Origin: Komagataeibacter sucrofermentans DSM 15973
Lineage (GTDB): Bacteria; Pseudomonadota; Alphaproteobacteria; Acetobacterales; Acetobacteraceae
Length of the DNA stretch: 64,000 nt
NCBI RefSeq assembly: GCF_040581405.1
Contig: NZ_CP137157.1
Coordinates: 1,244,001-1,308,000, forward strand
Direction: 5' to 3'
A program made the translations under genes and the position numbers. Shown here in pieces: positions 10,680 through 19,310 of this stretch; position 1 is the first letter of the stretch, and each line of letters opens with the position of its first letter. The notes under the pieces are model-generated. The model did no database searches. It worked only from the letters and a program-made list of their open reading frames with translations, and was not told the origin of the DNA.

Positions 10680-11561
10680 ATGTGTGTGCGCAGGATATTG
10701 CTGCCCCTTGGTGGCGCAAGCCACGCGCAGAGTGCGCTGCATGTAGGCGGCGCGATCGCGCGCATGTTCGATGCGCACCTAGCCGTGCTGCATGTCGGCA
10801 CCGACATGCAGGAAGTCGGGCCGCTGGTGGGCGAAGGCATGTCCGGCGTGATGGTGCAGGACATGATCTCCACCGCCATGAAGGAAAGCGCCGAACGCCT
10901 GCATGAGGTGCGCGGCCTGTTCGATGCCTTCACGCGCCGCGAGCGCATTCCTGTCGTGGCGGTGGATTCTCCCCTTTCGCCGGGCAACATGCACGCGCTT
11001 TCGGCCAGTTTCATTGCCCATAGCGGGCATACGCGCAGCGTGGTGTCGTTTCAGGCGCGGCTGTCCGATATCGTGGTGCTGCGCCAGCCCAACCCGGAGG
11101 GGGATGTCTCCTCATCCGAGACCCTGCACGCCATTCTGTTTGAAAGCGGGCGCGGCGTCATTATCGCACCACCTGTAGCGCCCCCCACCATAGGCAGGCG
11201 CATCTGCATTGGCTGGAATGGCACGTCGGAGGCGGCATCGGCCATCCATCACGCCCTGCCCCTGCTGCGCCAGGCCGAGGCGGTGTGCATCCTGTACAGC
11301 CCCGCCTACCAGCGACCAGGGCCGGAGGCACGGCATGTGCGCTCTTTCCTCTCGCTGCACGGCATTGAGGCCAATATTCACGAATTCGGGAGTGATACAC
11401 GCCCCGTAGGCGAGGACATGCTTGCCGCGGCGCATGATTTCAATGCCGACATGCTGGTCATGGGGGCATACTCCCACTCCCGCCTGCGGCAGATGATCCT
11501 AGGTGGCGTGACACGTCATATGCTTGAAAACAGCGATATCGTGGTGCTCATGAGCCGTTAG
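10680..11561 (+). CDS. Universal stress protein, two-domain UspA family
   Basis: The 293-residue protein has an N-terminal Usp-like fold beginning RRILLPLGGASHAQSALHV and a second domain from about residue 174 (RRICIGWNGTSEAASAIHHA). The second domain keeps the ATP-binding pattern G-x2-x-x9-GGVT (GAYSHSRLRQMILGGVTRHM near 262-281). Tandem Usp proteins of this length are common in alphaproteobacteria and are linked to survival under stress; the exact ligand is unknown. It has a strong AGGAGG ribosome-binding site that is part of an inverted repeat. It stands between pdxH and the sulfate operon and seems monocistronic. Confidence 0.85.
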   Translation: MCVRRILLPLGGASHAQSALHVGGAIARMFDAHLAVLHVGTDMQEVGPLVGEGMSGVMVQDMISTAMKESAERLHEVRGLFDAFTRRERIPVVAVDSPLSPGNMHALSASFIAHSGHTRSVVSFQARLSDIVVLRQPNPEGDVSSSETLHAILFESGRGVIIAPPVAPPTIGRRICIGWNGTSEAASAIHHALPLLRQAEAVCILYSPAYQRPGPEARHVRSFLSLHGIEANIHEFGSDTRPVGEDMLAAAHDFNADMLVMGAYSHSRLRQMILGGVTRHMLENSDIVVLMSR

Positions 11562-11627
11562 GCGCGCTACGGCTTTCTCCCCCTTGCCGCCATGCCGGGG
11601 GCATATATGAAATACGCACCAGAATAT

Positions 11628-11710
11628 GTGTAAATTATGCCTTTCCCTTGATTTTACACTCCACCGAGAGTAGGTGTGGCGTGAAAAGAACGCTATGACC
11701 TAGTGTAAAT
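11628..11710 (+). promoter_or_regulatory. Three GTGTAAA(A)T boxes upstream of cysH
   Basis: GTGTAAAT occurs at 11628-11635 and 11703-11710, and its inverted form ATTTTACAC at 11651-11659. The last copy ends 17 bases before the cysH ATG (11728). The repetition and the position ahead of the sulfate operon suggest binding sites for a regulator of sulfur assimilation (a LysR-type CysB-like protein is the usual candidate), but the factor cannot be named from the sequence. Confidence 0.45.
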
Positions 11711-11727
11711 CGGGTGCGGGGAACATT

Positions 11728-12432
11728 ATGCGTATCGATGCGGATGTTGTGGCTGAACTGAAGCAGGCGGGTGAAAACGCATCCGACGTGCTGCGTGTCG
11801 CCCTGACGCGGCTGCGCGGCCGGATCGCGCTGGTGTCGTCCTTCGGGGCGGAATCTGCTGTCATGCTGGCCCTTGCGGCGGAAATCGATCCTGCCGTGCC
11901 GGTCCTGTTCCTTGAAACGGGGCAGCACTTCCCCGAGACGCTGGCCTACCGCGAGGAACTCGCCCGCGTGCTGGGCCTGCGTGATGTGCGCGACCTGCAC
12001 CCCAACCCCGCACAGCTTGAAAAGCGCGACCCCACAGCCGAGCTGTGGGCCTTTGACCCCGATGCCTGCTGCGCCCTGCGCAAGGTCGAGCCGCTTGATG
12101 AGGCCATGATCCCGTTCGATGCGTGGATTACGGGCCGCAAGCGCACGCAGGCGGCCACCCGGCAGGGCCTGCCCGTGGTTGAGGATGCGCCGGGCGGCAA
12201 GATCAAGCTCAACCCCCTCATTGCCTGGACGCCGCGCGAGCTTGATGCCGAGATTACGCGGCGCAATCTGCCGCGCCACCCGCTCACGCTGCGTGGCTAT
12301 CCTTCAATCGGGTGCGCGCCCTGCACGCGCCCCGTGGGCGAAGGCGCTGACCCGCGCGAAGGCCGCTGGGCTGGAAAAGCCAAGACCGAATGCGGCATAC
12401 ACATGCGCAAGCCAGCGACGCAGGGCACATGA
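11728..12432 (+). CDS. cysH: Assimilatory adenylyl-sulfate (APS/PAPS) reductase, Fe-S type
   Basis: This enzyme reduces activated sulfate to sulfite with thioredoxin. The 234-residue protein has the PP-loop-like nucleotide site (SSFGAESAVML near 38-48), the [4Fe-4S]-binding cysteine pairs Cys114/Cys115 and Cys196/Cys199 (GCAPC), and the catalytic ECGIH near 221-225. The four extra cysteines mark the APS-reductase type and not the E. coli PAPS reductase that lacks the cluster. It is first in the operon with cysD, cysNC, DUF2849, cysI and DUF934. The ATG follows a GGGGA ribosome-binding site. Confidence 0.93.
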   Translation: MRIDADVVAELKQAGENASDVLRVALTRLRGRIALVSSFGAESAVMLALAAEIDPAVPVLFLETGQHFPETLAYREELARVLGLRDVRDLHPNPAQLEKRDPTAELWAFDPDACCALRKVEPLDEAMIPFDAWITGRKRTQAATRQGLPVVEDAPGGKIKLNPLIAWTPRELDAEITRRNLPRHPLTLRGYPSIGCAPCTRPVGEGADPREGRWAGKAKTECGIHMRKPATQGT

Positions 12433-12510
12433 TTCCCTTTTCCGCTTCCCCCGCGCCGGGGCTGCCGGTTTCTCCCGTTTTCTTTCCTGTTACGGAAGGT
12501 CTGTAATTCC

Positions 12511-13305
12511 ATGGACGATCTCGACCAACTCGAGGCCCAGAGCATCTTCATTCTGCGTGAAGCCTATCGCAAGCTGAAGCCACTGGCGATGCTGTGGTCG
12601 CTGGGCAAGGATTCAAACGTCATGCTCTGGCTGGCGCGCAAGGCCTTCCTCGGGCGCGTGCCGTTTCCGGTCATGCATGTCGATACCGGCAAGAAATTCC
12701 CGGAAATGTACAAATTCCGCGATGAATACACCAAGAAGTGGAACCTCGAGCTGCTGCTCGGTGACTGCCCGCCGGTCGAGGAAATCGACCCCACCCTGCC
12801 GCCTGCCGCCCGTTCCGCCGCGCGCAAGACTGCGGGGCTTGCCGCGATGATCGACAAATACAAGCTGGCAGGCGTGATCGCGGGCATCCGGCGCGATGAA
12901 CAGGCCACCCGTGCGAAGGAGCGCGTGTTCAGCCCGCGCGGTTCCGGCCACAAATGGGATGTGCGCAACCAGCCCCCCGAATTCTGGGACCAGTACGCCA
13001 CCCCGCACGAGGCGGGTGTGCATGTGCGTGTTCACCCCCTGCTGTCATGGCGCGAGATCGACATCTGGCGCTATATCGAGCGCGAGGGCATTCCGCTGGT
13101 TGACCTGTATTTCTCGAAAGAGGGCAAGCGCTACCGCTCGCTGGGCGATCAGGACATTACCAGCCCGATCGAGAGCAATGCTTCCACCGTGGCCGAGGTG
13201 ATTGCCGAACTCGAAACCTCGCGCACGTCCGAGCGCGCAGGCCGCGCCATGGACCATGAATCCGAGGATGCCTTCGAGCGCCTGCGCGTGGCCGGCTACC
13301 TCTGA
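12511..13305 (+). CDS. cysD: Sulfate adenylyltransferase subunit 2 (short form)
   Basis: CysD, with the CysN GTPase, makes APS from ATP and sulfate. The PP-loop motif SLGKDSNVMLWLARKAF lies near 30-46, followed by HVDTGKKFPEMY and RRDEQATRAKERVFS. At 264 residues it is about 38 shorter than E. coli CysD. The missing part is an internal segment before the conserved ESNA (here SLGDQDITSPIESNAS), where E. coli has a longer insertion. The C-terminal TSERAGRAMDHES is intact, so the enzyme should be functional. It precedes cysNC by 24 bases. Confidence 0.93.
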   Translation: MDDLDQLEAQSIFILREAYRKLKPLAMLWSLGKDSNVMLWLARKAFLGRVPFPVMHVDTGKKFPEMYKFRDEYTKKWNLELLLGDCPPVEEIDPTLPPAARSAARKTAGLAAMIDKYKLAGVIAGIRRDEQATRAKERVFSPRGSGHKWDVRNQPPEFWDQYATPHEAGVHVRVHPLLSWREIDIWRYIEREGIPLVDLYFSKEGKRYRSLGDQDITSPIESNASTVAEVIAELETSRTSERAGRAMDHESEDAFERLRVAGYL

Positions 13306-13329
13306 GCGGACAGGACGGAGTTACAGACA

Positions 13330-15216
13330 ATGAATACAATCCCGACCCCTGCCCCGCAGGATGCCGCAACACCCATCGTGATCGTGGGCCATGTCGATCA
13401 CGGCAAGTCCACGCTGATCGGTCGCCTGCTGTATGATACCGACAGCCTGCCCGAAGGGCGCGTGGCGCAGATCATCGAGTCCAGCAAGAAGCGCGGGCTG
13501 ACGGTTGAATGGAGCTTCCTGCTCGACAGCCTGCAGATCGAGCGTGACCAGGGCGTGACAGTTGATTCAACCCGCATTCCCTTCAAGCTGGGCAGCCGCC
13601 AGTTCGTAATCGTCGATGCGCCGGGCCACCGCCAGTTCCTGCGCAACATGATTACGGGTGCCGCCGATGCCGAGGCCGCCGTGCTGGTGGTTGACGCCAA
13701 TGAGGGCGCTCAGGAGCAGACCCGCCGCCACGCCATGCTGCTGCGCCTGATTGGCATTCGGCATGTGATCGTGTTTATGAACAAGGTCGATATCTTCAAC
13801 TACGACCAGAAGAAGATCGAGGCCGCCGAGCGCGACATCACGGCACTTCTGCTTCAGCTTGAAATCGAGCCGACCGTGTTCGTGCCTGCATCCGCGCGCG
13901 AAGGCGACAACATGGCTTCGCGCTCGGACAAGATGCCGTGGTACAAGGGCCCGACCCTGACCGAGGCACTGGCGGCTGTCCCCGCCCCGTCCTCGCGCGC
14001 CGACCTGCCGCTGCGCCTGCCGGTGCAGGATGTCTACCGTTTTGACACCAAGCGCATTGTGGTGGGCCGCATCGAGCGCGGGCGCATCCGCGTGGGTGAT
14101 GAGGTGGTGATTGGCGTGCATGGTGCCAAGGCCCGCATCGCCACCATCGAAAGCTGGCACACCGCCCCGCAGGTCGCCGCCGTTGCAGGCCAGTCCGTGG
14201 CCGTAACGCTTGAGCCGGACGTGATCCCCGACCGGGGTGACTTCCTGTTCCCTGCCGACCACGCACCGCTGCGGGCAGCGCGCATCCGCACGCGCCTGTT
14301 CTGGCTGCGTCAGGAGCCGCTGCGCGTGGGCGAGAGCTTCAGGCTGCGTCTTGCCACGGCCGAGCATCAGGTCACGGTTGCTGCCATTGATTCGGTTGTG
14401 CGGCTCGAAGACCTGACCGAGCACCCCGCCGAGGAAGTGCCGCCTGAAGGCTTTGCCGAGATTACGCTGGCCGTGTCGGAAACCATGCTGTTCGACCCGT
14501 TCGTGCCGGGCACGGCCGATGGGCGTGGCGTGCTGGTCGATCGCAACCAGCAGATCGTGGGCGGCGCGCCGCTGATCGGGGTGGCCGAGAGCGTTGCAGG
14601 GCGCAATGCCATTCACCCCACCGGCAGCGCCGTATCGCTGTGGGACCGCGCGCAGGCCAAGGGCCACCGTGGCGGCGTGTTCTGGATGACCGGCCTGCCC
14701 GGTGCTGGCAAGAGCACGCTGGCGCGTGAGGCGGAAAACCGCCTGTTTGGCCGTGGTATTGATGTGTCGGTGCTCGATGGCGACACGCTGCGTGCCGGGC
14801 TGTGCGCGGATCTTGGCTTCTCGGACGCTGACCGGCGTGAAAACGTGCGCCGTGCCGCAGCCGTTGCCCGCATCCTGGCCGAGAGCGGGCAGGTTGTGAT
14901 CGTGGCCCTGATCTCGCCCACCGTGGCGGATCGTGAAATGGCGCGCCAGATCGTTGGTGAAGGTTTCCATGAGATCTTCATCGACACGCCGCAGGCCACC
15001 TGCGAGCAGCGCGACCCCAAGGGACTGTATGCTGCTGCCCGCGCAGGCAAGATCGAAGGCTTTACCGGCGTGGATGCGCCTTACGAAGCTCCGGCGAAGC
15101 CCGACCTGCGGGTTGAGACCACCGATGCATCACGTGATGAGACCGCCGCCCGTCTGGCGACCTACATCACGGATGCTACCCGTCTTGATGCGGCAGCACA
15201 GCGCCAGACATCCTGA
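13330..15216 (+). CDS. cysNC: Bifunctional sulfate adenylyltransferase subunit 1 / APS kinase
   Basis: The 628-residue protein fuses an EF-Tu-like GTPase (CysN, about residues 15-440) to APS kinase (CysC, about 445-628). The GTPase G1 loop is GHVDHGKST near 20-28, and the G3 and G4 motifs DAPGH and NKVD are present. The kinase part has its own Walker A (GLPGAGKST near 454-462), [10 protein letters not shown] and the signature [19 protein letters not shown]. The fusion yields both APS and PAPS. The operon's reductase has the iron-sulfur ligands of APS reductases, so PAPS may be made for sulfotransfer or be a second substrate. Confidence 0.95.
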   Translation: MNTIPTPAPQDAATPIVIVGHVDHGKSTLIGRLLYDTDSLPEGRVAQIIESSKKRGLTVEWSFLLDSLQIERDQGVTVDSTRIPFKLGSRQFVIVDAPGHRQFLRNMITGAADAEAAVLVVDANEGAQEQTRRHAMLLRLIGIRHVIVFMNKVDIFNYDQKKIEAAERDITALLLQLEIEPTVFVPASAREGDNMASRSDKMPWYKGPTLTEALAAVPAPSSRADLPLRLPVQDVYRFDTKRIVVGRIERGRIRVGDEVVIGVHGAKARIATIESWHTAPQVAAVAGQSVAVTLEPDVIPDRGDFLFPADHAPLRAARIRTRLFWLRQEPLRVGESFRLRLATAEHQVTVAAIDSVVRLEDLTEHPAEEVPPEGFAEITLAVSETMLFDPFVPGTADGRGVLVDRNQQIVGGAPLIGVAESVAGRNAIHPTGSAVSLWDRAQAKGHRGGVFWMTGLPGAGKSTLAREAENRLFGRGIDVSVLDGDTLRAGLCADLGFSDADRRENVRRAAAVARILAESGQVVIVALISPTVADREMARQIVGEGFHEIFIDTPQATCEQRDPKGLYAAARAGKIEGFTGVDAPYEAPAKPDLRVETTDASRDETAARLATYITDATRLDAAAQRQTS

Positions 15217-15225
15217 ATGCTGCAA

Positions 15226-15253
15226 CCGGCATGCCCTGTTGCAGGCATGCCGG
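15226..15253 (+). repeat. Perfect 10-bp stem-loop after cysNC
   Basis: CCGGCATGCC (15226-15235) pairs with GGCATGCCGG (15244-15253) around an 8-base loop, starting 9 bases after the cysNC stop. No T-run follows, so it may stabilise the upstream mRNA or cause pausing inside the operon. Confidence 0.6.
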
Positions 15254-15275
15254 TATTGCATTACCGGATTGAAAA

Positions 15276-15310
15276 AAATGGGTGCGCGGGCATGGACTGC
15301 GCACCCATTT
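15276..15310 (+). terminator. Terminator-like stem-loop inside the cys operon
   Basis: ATGGGTGCGC (15278-15287) pairs with GCGCACCCAT (15299-15308), extended by AA/TT pairs, with an 11-base loop and A-rich and T-rich flanks. It lies between cysNC and the DUF2849 gene. It could be a partial terminator lowering expression of the DUF2849-cysI-DUF934 part, but the T-tract is short (TTT). Confidence 0.5.
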
Positions 15311-15390
15311 ACAGCAGTTTAAGGCAGTTACATGCCCGTTGCCTGAAAGGGATCGGTTCAGAAGTGGATGTCAGGAACAACCGCCGGGAC

Positions 15391-15690
15391 ATGACCGGCG
15401 CCAGCGTCATTACCGCCAACCGGCTGCTTGATGGCCGTATCGTGTGGCTTGCGCCGCAGGGCTGGTCGGAGGCGATCAGCCAGGCCCGCGTGTTTGATAA
15501 TGCAGCGGTGGAAGATGCGATCAGGCAGGCCAGGGCAGCAGATGCAAACACCGTGGTGGGCATCTATGGCGTGCAGCTTGACCCTGACGCCACGCATATT
15601 ACGCCCCTGACCGTGCGCGAGCGCATCCGTGCCTTTGGCCCGAGCGTGCACCCTGATTTCGCCCCCGTGGAGACGTCTCATGTCCACTGA
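15391..15690 (+). CDS. DUF2849 domain protein of the sulfite reductase cluster
   Basis: The 99-residue protein begins MTGASVITANRLLDGRIVWL, the usual start of the DUF2849 family, which is found almost only in front of sulfite reductase genes in alphaproteobacteria. Its biochemical role is not known; a link with siroheme sulfite reductase or sulfite handling is inferred from context only. The frame is open further upstream (to 15217), but that part crosses two hairpins and lacks family similarity. Its end overlaps the cysI start by 11 bases, which suggests translational coupling. Confidence 0.8.
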   Translation: MTGASVITANRLLDGRIVWLAPQGWSEAISQARVFDNAAVEDAIRQARAADANTVVGIYGVQLDPDATHITPLTVRERIRAFGPSVHPDFAPVETSHVH

Positions 15691-17368
15691 CACCGCAACC
15701 CTGCCGGTTGGCCGGTATGCCTATGACCAGGTGGACCGCACCTTCCTGTCGCAGCGCGTGGCCCAGTTCCGCGAGCAGGTGGGCCGCCGCGTGGCGGGTG
15801 ACCTGAGCGAGGATGAATTCAAGCCCCTGCGCCTGATGAACGGCCTGTACCTGCAGCTTCACGCCTACATGCTGCGTGTGGCCGTGCCCTATGGCATGAT
15901 GGGTGCGGACCAGATGCGTGAACTCGCCCATATCGCGCGCACGTATGACCGCGATTACGGCCATTTCACCACGCGCCAGAACATCCAGTTCAACTGGATC
16001 CGGCTTGAGGACACGCCCGATATCCTTGAGCGGCTGGCGGGCGTGAACATGCATGCCATCCAGACCAGCGGCAACTGCATCCGCAACGTGACCTGCGACG
16101 AGTTTGCCGGCGCCGCTGCCGATGAACTACTCGACCCACGCATCCATGCCGAGATTTTGCGCCAGTGGTCCACGCTGCACCCGGAATTCTCGTTCCTGCC
16201 ACGCAAGTTCAAGATCGCCATCAGCGGCAGCCCGCATGATCGCGTGGCCGCGCGCTTCCATGATATCGGCCTCGTCGCCCATCCCGGCCCGGACGGGCGG
16301 CCCGTGTTCGATGTGTTCGTAGGCGGCGGGCTTGGCCGCACGCCCATCATTGGCGTGCACCTGCGCGATAACCTGCCTGAGGAAGACCTGCTGGCCTACC
16401 TTGAGGCGGTGGTGCGCGTGTACAACGCCTATGGGCGACGCGACAACATGTACAAGGCGCGGATCAAGATCCTGGTGCAGGCGTTGGGCGTGGAACAGTT
16501 CCGCGAGAAAGTGGATGCCGAATTCGCCCAGATGAACCGCGCGGATTACCGTCTTGAGCCTGCCATTGTAGAGGGTATTCGTGCCCGCTTCGGCATTCCT
16601 GATCTGGATGCGCCTGCTGATGCGGCCCGGAAGCTTGAAGCTGACCGTAAAGCCGATGCCCGCTTTGACCGTTGGGTGCGCACCAACACCCATACTCACC
16701 GGCATGAAGGCTTCATCAGCGCGGTGGTGTCCATCAAGCCCGATGGCGGCATTCCGGGTGACGTCACCGCCGACCAGATGGACCTGATCGCGGACCTGGC
16801 CGATGAATTCTCGTTTGGCGAGATCCGCGTCACGCATATGCAGAACGTGGTGCTGGGCCATGTGCGCAAGGACCGCCTGCGTGACCTGTGGCGCAGGCTT
16901 GAAGGTGCCGGGCTGGGCACGCCCAATATCGGGCTGGTGGGCGACATCATCGCCTGCCCCGGTCTGGATTACTGCGCGCTGGCCAATGCGCGCTCCATCC
17001 CCATTGCCCAGAAGCTGAGCGCGCGCTTCGCCAACCCCGAACTGCAGGAAAACATCGGCACCCTGCGGATCAACATCTCGGGCTGCATCAATGCCTGCGG
17101 CCACCATCATGCAGGCCATATCGGCATTCTGGGCGTGGACAAGCGTGGCGAGGAGTTCTTCCAGCTCACCCTTGGTGGCTCGGCCGAGAATGATGTGGCG
17201 ATTGGCCAGATCATCGGCCCGGCCCTGCCGGAGGATGAAACGGTCGATGCCATTGCCCGGCTGATCGACACCTATCTGGTGCTTCGCAATGAAGGCGAGG
17301 CGTTTATCGATACCTACCGGCGCCTCGGCGCCGCCAGCTTCAAGGATGCCGTCTATGCCCCTGCTTGA
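15680..17368 (+). CDS. cysI: Siroheme-dependent sulfite (nitrite/sulfite-family) reductase
   Basis: This 562-residue enzyme reduces sulfite to sulfide by six electrons. It contains two ferredoxin-like halves and the siroheme/[4Fe-4S] cysteines Cys426 and Cys432 (CPGLDYC) plus Cys469 and Cys473 (GCINACGHH). The N-terminal half has the substrate-side segment TTRQNIQFNWI near 95-105. The ATG at 15680 lies inside the end of the DUF2849 gene; the longer frame to 15629 is unlikely. The single-polypeptide form probably takes electrons from ferredoxin or an unlinked flavoprotein, since no cysJ is present here. Confidence 0.92.
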   Translation: MSTDTATLPVGRYAYDQVDRTFLSQRVAQFREQVGRRVAGDLSEDEFKPLRLMNGLYLQLHAYMLRVAVPYGMMGADQMRELAHIARTYDRDYGHFTTRQNIQFNWIRLEDTPDILERLAGVNMHAIQTSGNCIRNVTCDEFAGAAADELLDPRIHAEILRQWSTLHPEFSFLPRKFKIAISGSPHDRVAARFHDIGLVAHPGPDGRPVFDVFVGGGLGRTPIIGVHLRDNLPEEDLLAYLEAVVRVYNAYGRRDNMYKARIKILVQALGVEQFREKVDAEFAQMNRADYRLEPAIVEGIRARFGIPDLDAPADAARKLEADRKADARFDRWVRTNTHTHRHEGFISAVVSIKPDGGIPGDVTADQMDLIADLADEFSFGEIRVTHMQNVVLGHVRKDRLRDLWRRLEGAGLGTPNIGLVGDIIACPGLDYCALANARSIPIAQKLSARFANPELQENIGTLRINISGCINACGHHHAGHIGILGVDKRGEEFFQLTLGGSAENDVAIGQIIGPALPEDETVDAIARLIDTYLVLRNEGEAFIDTYRRLGAASFKDAVYAPA

Positions 17369-17849
17369 AAATGGTCATGTGACCGAAGACCGCTGGGCGC
17401 AGGCCATCGCAGGTGAAGCCCTGCCCGCAGGGGCCGTGATCGTGCCGCTGGAACGGCTTGAGGAAGGGCTGGCCCGTCCGAAGGATGCGCCGCTTGGCGT
17501 GGCCATCGGGCCGGATGTGGACGTGGCGGTGCTACGCCCTGCCCTGCCCCGGCTGGGGCTGGTGGCGGTAAACTTTCCCACCTTTCGCGATGGACGGGCA
17601 TTTACGCAGGCCCGTGCCTTGCGTGAGCATCTGTCCTTTACCGGCGAGATCCGCGCCACCGGCACGCCGCTGCCCGACCAGTATGAGTTTCTGCTGCGCT
17701 GTGGCGTGACCACCGTGCAGACCGACCGGACGGAAGACGTGGCGGTGTGGCAGCAGGCGCATGAAATCATTTCCATCGCCTACCAGCCTTCCGTGCTGCA
17801 TGAGCGCCCGCAGGGGCTGGGGCTGCGTCGCTTTCTGGTAACAGACTGA
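17355..17849 (+). CDS. DUF934 family protein, end of the sulfate operon
   Basis: The 164-residue protein has the family pattern NFPTFRDGRAFTQARALRE followed by GEIRATGTPLPDQYEFLLRCG. DUF934 genes sit next to sulfite reductase in most alphaproteobacteria, and the protein is thought to be an accessory of that enzyme; its activity is not established. The ATG at 17355 overlaps the end of cysI by 14 bases, so translation is probably coupled. It is the last gene of the plus-strand cluster; 51 bases separate its stop from the convergent mutase gene. Confidence 0.83.
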   Translation: MPLLENGHVTEDRWAQAIAGEALPAGAVIVPLERLEEGLARPKDAPLGVAIGPDVDVAVLRPALPRLGLVAVNFPTFRDGRAFTQARALREHLSFTGEIRATGTPLPDQYEFLLRCGVTTVQTDRTEDVAVWQQAHEIISIAYQPSVLHERPQGLGLRRFLVTD

Positions 17850-17900
17850 AAATACAGGATCAGTGTCGGATCTTTACGACCCAAACCCGCATCGACGCCT

Positions 17901-19310
17901 CTAGTGCGGGGGGAGCGTGCCGGAAAAATCGGGTGCGCGCAGTCCTGAGGCTTCGAGTTGCGCCGTGATCGCGGCTTTCAGCCGGTCCAGCGCCTCAGCA
18001 CTCTTCCCTTCTGCCCGGGCGACAAGAACCGCCTGGGTGTTGGAGGCGCGCAGCAGCCACCAGCCATCGGGCGTTGTCACGCGCACGCCATCAATGGTGG
18101 AAACACGTGCCCCACTGCATTCCAGTCGCGCAGCCACTTCGGCAATAACCGTGAATTTGCGGGTATCATCGCAGGCAAAACGCAGTTCTGGCGTGGAAAC
18201 GGCAGTAGGCAGGCTCAACCGCACATCCGAGAGCGGACCCTTGAGGCGCGAGACAATGCCCAGCAGGCGGAGTGCTGCGTATAGCCCGTCATCAAAGCCG
18301 TACCAGCGATCGGCAAAAAAGAAATGACCTGACATCTCGCCGGCCAGCGGCGCGCCGGTCTCGGCCATTTTCATCTTGATGGGGGAATGTCCGCTCTTCC
18401 ACATCAGTGGCGTACCGCCCGCTCGGTCAATCTCTTCAAACAGCACCTGGCTGGCCTTGACATCGGCAATGACCGTAGCACCCGCATGGTCGCGCAAAAT
18501 ATCACGCGCCAGCACAACCAGAAGCTGGTCCGCCCACAGCACGGTGCCGGTATTGTCCACCACGCCAAGCCGGTCGGCATCGCCATCAAAGGCCAGGCCC
18601 AGATCGGCCCCCTCTTCCCTTACTGCGGCAATAAGCTGCTCAAGGTTGGCCAGAACGGTCGGGTCAGGGTGATGGGCGGGAAAAGTGCCGTCAATTTCAG
18701 CGTTGAGAAGGCGGTGCCTGCCTGGCAGTTTTTTCACCAGTAGCGACAGGATTTCGCCCGCGGCGCCATTGCCGCTGTCCCATACGACATCAAGGGGGCG
18801 GTCCGTGCCATCCCAGTCGCGCAGCAGGCGGTCTACATAGGCGGGGATCACGTTTACATCGCGCAGGGTGCCGGTGGCGTGAGCCACGACATCGCCACTT
18901 GCGGCCAGTTGGCCCAGTTCACGGATCTGTTCGCTAAAAAATGGCTTGTTGCCGAGCACCATCTTGAAGCCGTTATGGTCGGGCGGGTTATGGCTGCCTG
19001 TCACCATAATCGCGCTGTCGGCCTTTAGCGTGGTCGCGGCAAAATAGAGCATCGGCGTGGGGCCACGCCCAATGCGCAGCACGGCCATGCCAGACGCCAT
19101 GGCCCCTGCCCCGAGCGCCTGCTCAAGGGCGGGGGATGACAGGCGTCCGTCATAACCGATAGCGACGGTCGAGCCGCCAGCCCGTGCCACCATGGAACCG
19201 AAGGTGCGGCCGATGGCATAGGCGTCGTCCTGCGTCAGGCTCTCGCCCACAACCCCGCGGATATCGTATTCCCGCAGGCTTGTGGGGTCGAAACGGTGCC
19301 TGAAGCTCAT
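17901..19310 (-). CDS. Phosphomannomutase/phosphoglucomutase (AlgC-like)
   Basis: Enzymes of this family interconvert hexose 1- and 6-phosphates through a phosphoserine. The 469-residue protein has the phosphoserine loop TGSHNPP with Ser106, the metal loop FDGDADRLG near 240-248, the sugar-binding GEMSGHFFF near 325-333, and the phosphate-binding C-terminal RASNTQAVLVARAE. Its ATG overlaps the galU stop as ATGA (19307-19310), so both are translated from one message. With galU it can supply mannose-1-phosphate, glucose-1-phosphate and UDP-glucose for exopolysaccharide. A separate glucose-specific pgm lies at 58.7 kb. Confidence 0.92.
   Translation of the reverse strand: MSFRHRFDPTSLREYDIRGVVGESLTQDDAYAIGRTFGSMVARAGGSTVAIGYDGRLSSPALEQALGAGAMASGMAVLRIGRGPTPMLYFAATTLKADSAIMVTGSHNPPDHNGFKMVLGNKPFFSEQIRELGQLAASGDVVAHATGTLRDVNVIPAYVDRLLRDWDGTDRPLDVVWDSGNGAAGEILSLLVKKLPGRHRLLNAEIDGTFPAHHPDPTVLANLEQLIAAVREEGADLGLAFDGDADRLGVVDNTGTVLWADQLLVVLARDILRDHAGATVIADVKASQVLFEEIDRAGGTPLMWKSGHSPIKMKMAETGAPLAGEMSGHFFFADRWYGFDDGLYAALRLLGIVSRLKGPLSDVRLSLPTAVSTPELRFACDDTRKFTVIAEVAARLECSGARVSTIDGVRVTTPDGWWLLRASNTQAVLVARAEGKSAEALDRLKAAITAQLEASGLRAPDFSGTLPPH

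Noticed and set aside
13567-14970. 467-residue minus-strand open frame opposite cysNC
   Set aside because: It is an antisense shadow; cysNC motifs are intact on the other strand.
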